Positions 8,240-16,520 of a stretch of 64,000 nt of DNA are shown in pieces (within the stretch, counting starts at the first letter, position 1; each line of letters opens with the position of its first letter). Both the position numbers and the translations under genes were made by a program. Below the pieces are notes generated by a model. The model was not told the DNA's origin. It saw only the letters and a program-made list of their open reading frames with translations, and searched no databases. Origin of the DNA: Pigmentiphaga kullae (GTDB lineage Bacteria; Pseudomonadota; Gammaproteobacteria; Burkholderiales; Burkholderiaceae_B); contig NZ_SGXC01000002.1 of assembly GCF_004216695.1 (NCBI RefSeq), positions 1,178,001-1,242,000 on the forward strand, given 5' to 3'.

Positions 8240-9890
8240 ATTCATCGACGCGTCCGGACTCGAAGCGTTGCTGCTGGGGGACCAGCGATTCGCCCTGTTC
8301 GATGCCCGGGACGAAGGACTGTTCGCCAAATCCCACATGCTGTTCGCCTGTTCGCTGTCGCTCGCCGACCTGGAGGCGCGCCTGTTCCGGCTGGTTCCGT
8401 GGCAACGGACCTTGATCGTCCTGACCAGCGACGAAGGAGACGGCATGGCGGCACGCGCGGCGCGGCGCTGCCTCGGGCTGGGCTATACGAACCTGCGCCT
8501 GCTGCGGGGAGGCAACCAGGCCTGGCAGCGTCACGGCAAGTCGCTGTTCAAGGGCATACATGTTCCAAGCAAGGCCTTCGGGGAACTGGTCGAGGCCCAC
8601 TATCACACGCCCATGATCGAGGCGGCCGAGCTGCATGGCCTGATGGCCAGCGGCGCCAAGGTTCGCATCTTCGATTGCCGCCCGCCCAATGAATTCCACC
8701 GCATGAGCCTGCCCACCGCCCGCAACTGCCCCGGGGCCGATCTGCTGTCGCGCGTGCCGGCCATGGTGGATCATGACGAGACCATCGTCATCAACTGCGC
8801 TGGCCGCACGCGCGGCATACTGGGCGCGCAGTCCTTGATCAGCGCCGGCGTCCGCAACCGGGTGGTGGCGCTGAAGAACGGGACCATGGGCTGGCACCTG
8901 GCGGGATTTCCACTGGAATCGGGCCGCAGCGACCTGGTCGAGCCCGTCGACCCGGCACGGCTCGACGGCATACGGCGGATGGCCGCGAACCTGCGGGAGC
9001 GATTCGACATTGCCGTGGTGGACATGTCCGCCTGGCTGTCGCGGGCCGAAGGCGAACCCGCAAACCGTCCGCTCCTGCTGGATGTGCGCGGGCCGTGGGA
9101 ATACCAGGCCGGCCACCTTCCCGGCTCTCGCAGCGCGCCCGGCGGCCAACTGCTACAGGCAACCGACTACTACGTCGCCGTCCGCAACACGCCCCTGCTG
9201 CTGGCCGACGACGACGGCATCCGCGCCAGCATCACCGCCGCCTGGCTGCTGCAAATGGGCTTGCGCGACGTCAGCGTGCTCGATCATCGCGACATTTTCA
9301 GCCACATGACCGAGTCCGGCACGGCCTGCTGGCTCCCGGCCCGCCTGATCCCTCTTGTCGATACCGTCGATGCCCCGCAACTGGCACGCGACCTGGAAGG
9401 CGGCACTACCCTGGTACTCGATCTGGGCAGCAGCGACGACTACTACAAGGGCCACATCCCCCGCTCCCGCTTCGTCATGCGTTCCCGGCTGGCTCACAGC
9501 GTGCCCGCGCTGCCGCGGCTCCCTTGCGTCACCCTGGTTGCCGACGACGCGGTCACGGGCGCGTTCGCGGCCCGGGAAATCACCGAGCTCTACGGTGCTC
9601 CGGTCCGACTCCTGCAAGGCGGGCGCCAGGCCTGGCGCGAGGCGGGCCTGCCGATGCAGACCGGGCTGGAAGATGCCGTCGATCCTCCTGAAGACATGTG
9701 GCACATCCCCTCTTCGCCGCTGGGCGGACTGGATTCCGCCATGCGCGACTACCTGTCGTGGGAAATCGACCTGGCCGCCCAGGTCGCCCGCGAGCCAGGC
9801 ACCCGCTACCTCGTGGGGGACCGGCCGCCCGCTTCGCCGCGCACTCCCGAAGCCCCCACACCGGCGAATGCCGCCGGATCCCGCAACTAG
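8220..9890 (+). CDS. Four-domain rhodanese-like protein (sulfurtransferase)
   Basis: The 556-residue protein contains four consecutive rhodanese modules, at about residues 8-105, 128-235, 260-365 and 375-480. Typical features include LFDARDE, IFDCRPPNEF, LLDVRGPWEYQAGHLPGS and LDLGSSDDYYKGHIPRS, each followed by an LL/GG-x-x-AW closing helix. Only the second module has an active-site cysteine (Cys193 in INCAGRTRG). The equivalent loops of the others read TSDEGDG, ADDDGIRA and ADDAVTGA and are cysteine-free. Sulfur transfer or sulfane binding is therefore likely limited to module 2. The gene overlaps the flavin reductase by 20 nt, tying sulfur chemistry to this oxygenase operon. Confidence 0.85.
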   Translation: MPTDEFEFIDASGLEALLLGDQRFALFDARDEGLFAKSHMLFACSLSLADLEARLFRLVPWQRTLIVLTSDEGDGMAARAARRCLGLGYTNLRLLRGGNQAWQRHGKSLFKGIHVPSKAFGELVEAHYHTPMIEAAELHGLMASGAKVRIFDCRPPNEFHRMSLPTARNCPGADLLSRVPAMVDHDETIVINCAGRTRGILGAQSLISAGVRNRVVALKNGTMGWHLAGFPLESGRSDLVEPVDPARLDGIRRMAANLRERFDIAVVDMSAWLSRAEGEPANRPLLLDVRGPWEYQAGHLPGSRSAPGGQLLQATDYYVAVRNTPLLLADDDGIRASITAAWLLQMGLRDVSVLDHRDIFSHMTESGTACWLPARLIPLVDTVDAPQLARDLEGGTTLVLDLGSSDDYYKGHIPRSRFVMRSRLAHSVPALPRLPCVTLVADDAVTGAFAAREITELYGAPVRLLQGGRQAWREAGLPMQTGLEDAVDPPEDMWHIPSSPLGGLDSAMRDYLSWEIDLAAQVAREPGTRYLVGDRPPASPRTPEAPTPANAAGSRN

Positions 9891-9948
9891 CCCCCCTTGC
9901 CTGGGCCGCACGCGTCACCGGGCATCGCTCACACACCAGGAGACAGCC

Positions 9949-10947
9949 ATGCACAAGAAGCAGACGACCGCAGTGACCCGGCGCGAGGCGATCGCGCGCA
10001 TCGCCTGGACGGCAACGGCCGCGGCGCTCCCCTTTCCGGCGCTGGTCCGTGCCAATGGCGGCCCCGTCCGCCTGGTCATCGCCTCGACCCCCGGGACCGG
10101 CCCCGACACCATGTCGCGCCTGATGCAGCCGCTTCTGCAATCGCGCTGGGACCGCACCGTGATCGTGGAGAACAAGCCCGGCGCCGGCGGCGTCATCGGC
10201 ATCGATACGGTCGCCAAGTCCGCGCCGGATGGCGGCACCTTGATGCTGCAGACGTCAACCATGTTCCTGTTGCCGTACTTCTACAAGAACATTCCCTTCG
10301 ACCCGGTCAAGAGCTTCCAGCCCATCTCGCAGGTAGGATGGAGCACATTCGCGCTCGTCGTGAACGACAGCGTTCCCGCCAGCGACCTGCCCACGCTCAT
10401 ACGGTGGCTCGCGGCGGGCGGCGGGAAGATCAGCTATGCCAGCCCGGGCAACGGCACCGAGAACCATCTGTTCGGAGAATTGTTCAAGCAGCAGGCGGGC
10501 GTGGAAATGATGCACGTGCCCTATCGCGGCACGGCCAATGCCATCCAGGACCTGCTCGGCAATCAGGTGGCCCTGATGTTCCTGCCCATCGCGACCGCCA
10601 ACACCCATGCCAAGACCGGCAGGCTGCGCATCATCGGCTGCACCAGCAAGGACCGCTTTCCTCTGCTGCCCCAGATTCCCTCGCTGCAGGAACAGGGGCT
10701 GGCCGGCTTCGACTTCAGTGTCTGGTACGGCGTGTGGGGCCCCGCCGGCATGCCTGCCAATATCGTCTCGCAATACAACGAGGGCATTCGCGGCGTGCTG
10801 GCCAGGCCCGACATCGTCAAGCAATTCGGCGAACAAGGCTGGGCCGTGAAGTCCGGCTCCCCACAGGAGCTCGACGCGCTCGGCCGCCAGCAATACGCCC
10901 GATGGGGAGAGGTCATCGAACAATCCAAGATCGATACGGGGGTGTGA
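9949..10947 (+). CDS. Bug-type (TTT family) solute-binding protein with twin-arginine-like signal
   Basis: The 332-residue periplasmic receptor starts at an ATG after CCAGGAGA. Its N-terminus has TRREAIARIAW and a hydrophobic stretch ending ALVRANG, resembling a Tat or mixed signal. The mature part shows the Bug hallmarks: PGTGPDTMSR, NKPGAGGVIGIDTVAKSAPDGGTL, and a late VWGPAGMPANIV. Bug proteins bind carboxylated organic compounds for TctAB transporters or for signalling. No TctAB genes are near. Its place inside the operon suggests it recognises the pathway substrate. Confidence 0.9.
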   Translation: MHKKQTTAVTRREAIARIAWTATAAALPFPALVRANGGPVRLVIASTPGTGPDTMSRLMQPLLQSRWDRTVIVENKPGAGGVIGIDTVAKSAPDGGTLMLQTSTMFLLPYFYKNIPFDPVKSFQPISQVGWSTFALVVNDSVPASDLPTLIRWLAAGGGKISYASPGNGTENHLFGELFKQQAGVEMMHVPYRGTANAIQDLLGNQVALMFLPIATANTHAKTGRLRIIGCTSKDRFPLLPQIPSLQEQGLAGFDFSVWYGVWGPAGMPANIVSQYNEGIRGVLARPDIVKQFGEQGWAVKSGSPQELDALGRQQYARWGEVIEQSKIDTGV

Positions 10948-10949
10948 CC

Positions 10950-11693
10950 GTGAGCGAGTCGATTGCCGACGCATTCGGCGGACGTCCGGTCTGGCTGGTC
11001 GGCGCCACCGGCACGCTGGGACAGGCCATGGCACGTCTGCTGTCGCAACGCGGGGCGATACTCGCCCTGTCGGGACGGCGCGCGGCCGAACTGGAACAGT
11101 TGGCGGCCGGCCTGCCGGGCCGGGCCATCGCCGTCCCTGTCGATCTGCTGGACGAAGCAAGCGTGAATGACGCCGCGCGGAGCATCAAGCACAGGCTGGG
11201 CGCGGCCGGCTCCCTGGTCGTGTCAGTGTCCATTTCCGCGTTCGGCGAATTCCTTGAATTGCCCGAAGCCAGTTTCGCTGCGGCCATGGACACCAAATAC
11301 CTGGGCGCGCTGCGCGCCATGCGTGCCGTGCTGCCGGACATGATCGCGCAGCGCTACGGCCGCATCGTCACGCTGTCCGGCGGCAGCGGCAGCCGGCCAC
11401 GGCCGGTGCACCTGCCCGGCGGAGCCGCCAACGCCGCCCTGGAACTGCTCTCGCGCGGCGCCGCCATGCGCTATGCCCGCGACGGCATCCGCGTCAACGT
11501 CGTCGCCCCCGGCCCCATCGCCTCGCCGCGCATGCAGGCCATCGTGGCGGCCTCGGACGCTGCCGGCCAGGGCGACGGCGACCGCCCCGCCGGCCAGCCC
11601 CTGGATGTGGCCGAGGCGGTCTGTTATCTCTTGAGCGAGCGGTCGAATTTCGTCAATGGCACGGTACTGAAAGTCGATGGCGGCACCCACTGA
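10950..11693 (+). CDS. SDR-fold protein lacking the catalytic Tyr/Lys
   Basis: The 247-residue product starts at GTG 2 nt after the Bug stop. The nucleotide-binding GATGTLGQA, the strand GRIVTLSGG, IRVNVVAPGPI and the closing NGTVLKVDGG are all SDR features. Where classical members have Y-x-x-x-K, the sequence reads GGAAN before AALELL, so both catalytic residues appear to be missing. It may be a non-catalytic binder or use different chemistry. The gene overlaps the MmgE/PrpD gene by 17 nt. Confidence 0.82.
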   Translation: MSESIADAFGGRPVWLVGATGTLGQAMARLLSQRGAILALSGRRAAELEQLAAGLPGRAIAVPVDLLDEASVNDAARSIKHRLGAAGSLVVSVSISAFGEFLELPEASFAAAMDTKYLGALRAMRAVLPDMIAQRYGRIVTLSGGSGSRPRPVHLPGGAANAALELLSRGAAMRYARDGIRVNVVAPGPIASPRMQAIVAASDAAGQGDGDRPAGQPLDVAEAVCYLLSERSNFVNGTVLKVDGGTH

Positions 11694-13062
11694 AACTTCC
11701 CTCTCGCAATGGCTGGGCGACCGGTTGGCAGCGGCGGCCCGAACCGGGCTTCCCGCCGACGCCATGGGGAGCGCCCGCCGGTTGATCCTCGACACACGCA
11801 TGGTGGCATGGGCGGGGGCGGCACAGCCCGACGTCATCGCCGTGCGCGAACTGACGGTGCGCAACGGCGGCGCGGCGCAAAGCAGCATCTGGTCAGGGCC
11901 CTGGAAGGTGCCCGCGGCCGAAGCCGCATTCGTGAACGCGCTCAGCGCCTCGGCCCTGGACTATGACAGCCTGCACGCCAACGTGCATCCCGATGCCATC
12001 GTGGCGGCCGCGGCCTGGGCCGTGGGCGAGTCGGTCCGGGCCACGGGGCGCGAGGTTTTGCAGGCCTACGCCCTGGGCAGCGAACTCGTCTGCCGGCTGG
12101 CCGATGCCGTCTCGGGACCGCAGAAGGGCTGGACCATCGGCGCCGTCCTTGGCACCTTCGGCGCCGCCGGCGCCGCCGCGCTGCTGATGCGGCTGCCTCC
12201 GCAACAAATCACCCATGCCTTGGGACTGTGCCTGTCCATGGCCGCCGGTTCGCAACAAGCCAACGTCGAACAGGTACTGGCCAAACGCCTGCAACCCGCG
12301 CTGGCTGCCCGCTCCGGTGTCCAGGCCGCCCTGCTCGCCCAGGCCGGCATGACCGCGCCGGCCCAGGCCTTCGAGGGGCGATTCGGACTCTGGAACCTGT
12401 ATTTCCCAAGTGATCGCGAACGGTTCTCGGATCGATTCGGCGTCCGTTTCTCGCTGCGGGAAACCGGCCTGAAGAAGTACCCGGTCTGCGCCTGCAGCCA
12501 TGCCGCGCTGGACGCCCTCCACGCCGTACTGCGGCAAGGCGGCATCCGGCTCGACGACATCGCCAGGATCGACGCGCGTATCTCGCCTTTCATGGACAGG
12601 CTGGTCGGCGGCGCGTTCTCCCCCGCCGCCCATCCTCAAGTCACGGGACAATTCTCGCTGCGCTACGGGTTGGCCTCGATCGCGCTGCGCGGCCGGCTGG
12701 GCCTGGCCGAGATCGCGCCGGCGGCGGTACTCGACCCCGGAATCGCCGGGATCGTGGATCGCATCCACCTCGCCGTCGACACCCGCAACCCCGGAGAGCT
12801 GGCGCCGGCCACGGTCCGATTGACGCTGCGCTCGGGCCAGGCCATCGAACACACGGTGGCAACCATGCCGGGCGGTCCGGCTGCCCCCATGAGCGTCGCC
12901 GAACTCGAACGGAAGTACCTGGAATGCGCGGCCGTGCAGGCGGCGGAAAATGCCCCGTCCCTGGTCGCCGGGGAAATCGCCCGATTGGCCAGCATGGACC
13001 AGCTCGACGATATCAACCACTGGGCAGCGGCCGGGAATGCTAAGCCGGTCCGTGGTATCTGA
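11677..13062 (+). CDS. MmgE/PrpD family protein (2-methylcitrate dehydratase-like)
   Basis: The 461-residue product matches the family in length and layout: an all-helical domain with ALSASALDYDSLHANVHPDA, SELVCRLADAV and the G-rich IGAVLGTFGAAGAAALL, then a small C-terminal alpha/beta domain (YPVCACSHAALDAL). Characterised members are 2-methylcitrate and cis-aconitate enzymes and an iminodisuccinate epimerase. Many catabolic operons contain uncharacterised paralogues acting on carboxylated intermediates. It is the last gene of the rightward operon. Its TGA abuts the stop of the convergent permease gene with no spacer. Confidence 0.85.
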   Translation: MAAPTETSLSQWLGDRLAAAARTGLPADAMGSARRLILDTRMVAWAGAAQPDVIAVRELTVRNGGAAQSSIWSGPWKVPAAEAAFVNALSASALDYDSLHANVHPDAIVAAAAWAVGESVRATGREVLQAYALGSELVCRLADAVSGPQKGWTIGAVLGTFGAAGAAALLMRLPPQQITHALGLCLSMAAGSQQANVEQVLAKRLQPALAARSGVQAALLAQAGMTAPAQAFEGRFGLWNLYFPSDRERFSDRFGVRFSLRETGLKKYPVCACSHAALDALHAVLRQGGIRLDDIARIDARISPFMDRLVGGAFSPAAHPQVTGQFSLRYGLASIALRGRLGLAEIAPAAVLDPGIAGIVDRIHLAVDTRNPGELAPATVRLTLRSGQAIEHTVATMPGGPAAPMSVAELERKYLECAAVQAAENAPSLVAGEIARLASMDQLDDINHWAAAGNAKPVRGI

Positions 13063-14469
13063 TCAGAACCCGCCGAACATCGTCCCCAGCGCGATGACCA
13101 GCACCAGCGCCGGCAGCGGAAAAAGGATCGTCACCGCGGCGATGTCTCCATACGACTGCCGGTGCGTCAGCTTGCAGATGGCCAGGAGCGTGATGATGGC
13201 GCCGCAGTGCGGCAAGGTGTCCATGCCGCCGGCGGCCATCACGGCCACGCGGTGCATCAGCTCGGCGCTGATGCCCGCCTCGTGGGCCATGCGCAGGTAG
13301 TCCTGTCCCAGCGTCTGCAAGGCGATGCTCAAGCCGCCCGAGGACGAACCGGTGATGCCCGCCAGCACGTTCATCGCCACCGCCTCGGAGATCAGCGGAT
13401 TGCCCGGCGCCACGTTCAGCACCGCGTCGCGGATGATGGCGAACCCCGCCAGGCCCGCGATGATCGCGCCGTAGCCGACCTCGGATGCCGTGTTGAACAA
13501 TGGCAGCATGAACCCGAACACGCCCTGGTTGATGGTGTTCTTCAGGTTGCTCCAATGCTTGAGCCGCAGCAGCACCAGCGCCGTGCAGGCCGTGGCCAGC
13601 GCGATGATCAGCGCCCACAGGCCGACGATCTTCTGCGGCGCCAGATCGGGAAAGCGCTGGGCCAGGAACGAGAAATCCACCGCCGGGAACACCACGTAGG
13701 TGAACAAGGCGTTGATCCCCACCACCAGCAGCAGCGGCAGCAAGGCCAGCGGCACGGGCATGACCGACCACCGGGCGTCCTGCTCCGCCTGCGCGGGCGC
13801 GCCCTCCCCGGCGTCGTCGTGGTCGCCGTAGCCTTCCCCCGCGGCATGGGCGGCCGCGGCGCGGCGCCGCAGCCACCAGGAGCCGCCGCCGAACATGATC
13901 GCGGCCGCGATGATGCCCAGGCCGGGCGCGGCGAAGACGTTGGTGCCGAAGTACGGGATGGGAATGGCGTTCTGAATGGCGGGCGTGCCGGGCAAGGCGG
14001 TCATGGTGAAGGTGAAGGCGCCCAGCGCGATCGTGGCGGGGATCAGCCGCTTGGGTATCCGCGCCGCCCTGAACAGGTCGACCGCGACCGGGTAGATCGC
14101 GAAGGCCACCACGAACAGGGACACGCCGCCATAGGTCAGCAGCGCGCAGGCCAGCACCACGGTGACGATGGCGTGCTTCTCGCCCACGCTGGCGACGATC
14201 CAGCGCGACAGCGTATTGGCGGCCCCCGAGTCGGCCATCAGTTGGCCAAACAGCGAGCCCAGCAGGAAAATAGGCAGGAACTGCAGCACGTAGCCGCTCA
14301 GGGCGGTCATGAACGTGCCGGTATAGATGGGCAGCAGCAATGCCGCGTCCCCGGACAGCACCACCGCCAGCGCGCCCATCAGCGGCGCCAGCAGCAGCAC
14401 GGTCACGCCGCGATAGGCCAGGTACATCAACAACGCCAGGGAAACGACGATGGCGAGCGTGCTGGTCAT
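13063..14469 (-). CDS. GntP-type gluconate/organic-acid permease
   Basis: The 468-residue inner-membrane protein has about 12 hydrophobic segments. It includes the GntP-like motifs YGGVSLFVVAFAIYPVA, FTMTALPGTPAIQNAIP and SSGGLSIALQTLG, plus a late VMAAGGMDTLPHCGAIITLL. A central hydrophilic loop (about 215-245) is Asp/Glu/Ala rich. The family imports gluconate or other hydroxy acids with protons. The start at 14469 has AAGGAA just upstream. It is the last gene of the leftward oxygenase operon, 86 bp after the isochorismatase-type gene. Confidence 0.88.
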   Translation of the reverse strand: MTSTLAIVVSLALLMYLAYRGVTVLLLAPLMGALAVVLSGDAALLLPIYTGTFMTALSGYVLQFLPIFLLGSLFGQLMADSGAANTLSRWIVASVGEKHAIVTVVLACALLTYGGVSLFVVAFAIYPVAVDLFRAARIPKRLIPATIALGAFTFTMTALPGTPAIQNAIPIPYFGTNVFAAPGLGIIAAAIMFGGGSWWLRRRAAAAHAAGEGYGDHDDAGEGAPAQAEQDARWSVMPVPLALLPLLLVVGINALFTYVVFPAVDFSFLAQRFPDLAPQKIVGLWALIIALATACTALVLLRLKHWSNLKNTINQGVFGFMLPLFNTASEVGYGAIIAGLAGFAIIRDAVLNVAPGNPLISEAVAMNVLAGITGSSSGGLSIALQTLGQDYLRMAHEAGISAELMHRVAVMAAGGMDTLPHCGAIITLLAICKLTHRQSYGDIAAVTILFPLPALVLVIALGTMFGGF

Positions 14470-14555
14470 GGGATTCCTTCGGGCAAGGCCTGACAAAGCC
14501 CGATCATCTCATACCGACGCGACAGTCTCCGGTCCGGGCCCCAGGCGCCGCCCTT

Positions 14556-15233
14556 CTAGGCCAGCCCCCGCAGGTAGGCCAGCGTTTCCTCCAGGCCGAC
14601 CACGTCGCCGTATTTGGTGTCGAGATCGAACAGGCTTTGCGCGTGCGCCGCGGCCGAGCGGTCGCCCACGCCTTCCTGCACCACCATGGGGCGGAACCCC
14701 AGTTGGCAGGCGTCCACGGCGGTGGCGCGCACGCAGCCGCTGGTGGACGTGCCCGTCAGGATCAGCGTATCGACACCCAGGTTCTGCAACCGGGACGCGA
14801 GATCGGTGCCGAAGAAACACGACGCGTATTTCTTGACCAACACGATGTCGTGCTCCCGGCGATGCAGCCGCGCATCGACGTGGTGGCCGTCGCCCTCGGC
14901 CGCCAGGGACATCGTTCCCTTCTGCTTGATCGCCCACAGCCCCGCGTCGCGCATCTGCGGATCGTCGTAGCGCACGCAGGTGAAGATGACCGGCACGTCC
15001 TTCCCGGCGGCGACGTCCAGCAAGGCGTTGGTGGCGGCGACCTGGGCCGAGAGATCGGCGCCCAGCGGACGCGACGGATCGGTGAAGCCGTTGGTCAGGT
15101 CCACCACCATCAGCGCGGGCCGCCGGCCGAACCCCAGCCGCACGGCGAAACCGCGTTCGTGGAAGAAGGCGTAATCCGGGTGCTGCGAAATATCGATCAA
15201 TTGCTTCGTCCTGGCAGGGTCGATGTCCGCCAT
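14556..15233 (-). CDS. Isochorismatase-family cysteine hydrolase (maleamate/N-carbamoylsarcosine amidase-like)
   Basis: The 225-residue product shows the catalytic triad of the family: Asp in MVVDLTNGF, Lys in VLVKKYASCFF and Cys in GTSTSGCVRATAVDA. The SGCVRATA variant and the N-terminal extension resemble amidases such as NicF and N-carbamoylsarcosine amidase rather than true isochorismatase. Hydrolysis of an amide after ring cleavage of an N-heterocycle is a reasonable inference with a Rieske oxygenase in the same operon. I chose the ATG at 15233 (MADIDPAR) over one 33 nt upstream. Confidence 0.85.
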   Translation of the reverse strand: MADIDPARTKQLIDISQHPDYAFFHERGFAVRLGFGRRPALMVVDLTNGFTDPSRPLGADLSAQVAATNALLDVAAGKDVPVIFTCVRYDDPQMRDAGLWAIKQKGTMSLAAEGDGHHVDARLHRREHDIVLVKKYASCFFGTDLASRLQNLGVDTLILTGTSTSGCVRATAVDACQLGFRPMVVQEGVGDRSAAAHAQSLFDLDTKYGDVVGLEETLAYLRGLA

Positions 15234-15330
15234 TAGATGACGGACCCCTGAAGGCATCCAGAACATTTTTGCTATGCGAGCGGTACGTTTTCGTTATCGC
15301 GACGACGACGCACCGCCTTTCGACCGGCGC

Positions 15331-16455
15331 CTAGAACGAATGCCGCAACCCCACCATCACCCCCACCTGCCCCTGCCCCGCCTTGGGCGACCACGGAACG
15401 ATGCTGCTGCTGGACACCGAGAACACCGCCCCCGCGCCGCTGTTGCCCATGTGGGCCAGCATGGCATAGGCGGCGGTCCGCTTCGAGAAGCTGTAGCTGG
15501 CGCGGCCGACCAGCATCGTGCCCTTGGCCTGGTAGGCATTGGCGATCATGCGCGAGGCCTGGGCGTTCAGGGTCCAGTTGCCGATCGGATAAGTGGCGCC
15601 CAGGAAATACAGGTTGGTCGAGACGTCGGCGGCGCTGCCTTCGATGCGGCGGTGCATCCAGCCGGCGCCCAGTTTCAGGTCGGCGATGTGCACGTAGCCG
15701 TTGGCCATGTAGCGCCGGTCGCGGCTGTCCGACGAAGCGATCGCGACGCCGGCCACGCCCGGCACCACCGCTGCCGGCGCCGCGCCCGGGCCGCCGCGCT
15801 GCTCGTCGACCACGGCCGCCACGCCCCAGCCGCCGCCGTCGTACTTCAGCAGCCCCGACCACCCGCGGCACGCCTGGGCGTCCCCGGGGCGCTCGCCCCC
15901 GCAGTTGCCGGCCGCCGAGGTATCGCGGCCGAAGGAATAGGTCGCGCCCACGGTCAGGCCGCCGAACCTGCCGCGGTAGGCCAGCGAGTTGTCGGCGCGC
16001 GCGTTGGGGATGTAGCTGTCGAAGCTCGCCATGCTGAACACCGACGGTCCGATCACGTCGGCATCCATCAGCGACCAGGCCAGCATGGTCGATTGGCGTC
16101 CCAGGGTGAAGCTGCCCCATGGTCCCTCGACGCCGACGATCGCGGTGCGCCCGAACAGGCGGCCCGCCTGGCCGGACGAACCGGAATCGGCGAAGAAGCC
16201 GCTTTCCAGGTTGAAGATGCCGCGCCAGCCGTTGCCCAGGTCCTCGTTGCCGCGCAGGCCCCAGCGCGACGGCAGTTGCCCGCCGGTCAGCGTGGGCATG
16301 CGCATGCCCGATCCGCCGCCGGCGCTGGCGTGGGTGATGTATTCGACACCGGTGTCGATGGCACCGTACAGCGTCACGTTGCCGGCGGGCGACTGGGCCA
16401 GGCAAGGCAGGGAAACGAGGGCGAGCGCGAGCCCCCCTGAAAGCGCGAGTTTCAT
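15331..16455 (-). CDS. Gram-negative trimeric porin (betaproteobacterial type)
   Basis: The 374-residue product starts MKLALSGGLALALVSLPCLAQ, a clear signal peptide of about 21 residues. The mature part begins SVTLYG-like NVTLYGAIDTGVEYI, the usual first strand of Bordetella/Burkholderia porins. GSFTLGRQSTMLAW and SRWGLRGNEDLG are also typical, and the protein ends in a terminal Phe (GLRHSF). It forms a diffusion channel in the outer membrane. Placed between hydrolase and oxygenase genes, it probably supplies the operon's substrate. Confidence 0.92.
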   Translation of the reverse strand: MKLALSGGLALALVSLPCLAQSPAGNVTLYGAIDTGVEYITHASAGGGSGMRMPTLTGGQLPSRWGLRGNEDLGNGWRGIFNLESGFFADSGSSGQAGRLFGRTAIVGVEGPWGSFTLGRQSTMLAWSLMDADVIGPSVFSMASFDSYIPNARADNSLAYRGRFGGLTVGATYSFGRDTSAAGNCGGERPGDAQACRGWSGLLKYDGGGWGVAAVVDEQRGGPGAAPAAVVPGVAGVAIASSDSRDRRYMANGYVHIADLKLGAGWMHRRIEGSAADVSTNLYFLGATYPIGNWTLNAQASRMIANAYQAKGTMLVGRASYSFSKRTAAYAMLAHMGNSGAGAVFSVSSSSIVPWSPKAGQGQVGVMVGLRHSF

Positions 16456-16520
16456 GGTCGTTCCTGTGGAAAGGAGGATATCGGGCAGGCCCGCCCGAGG
16501 GGACTACTCGTCGTTGCCGT

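Noticed and set aside
13162-14493. A 443-codon plus-strand frame opposite the permease
   Set aside because: Gln/His/Arg/Gly-rich composition typical of antisense to a membrane protein; the minus-strand frame shows transmembrane segments.
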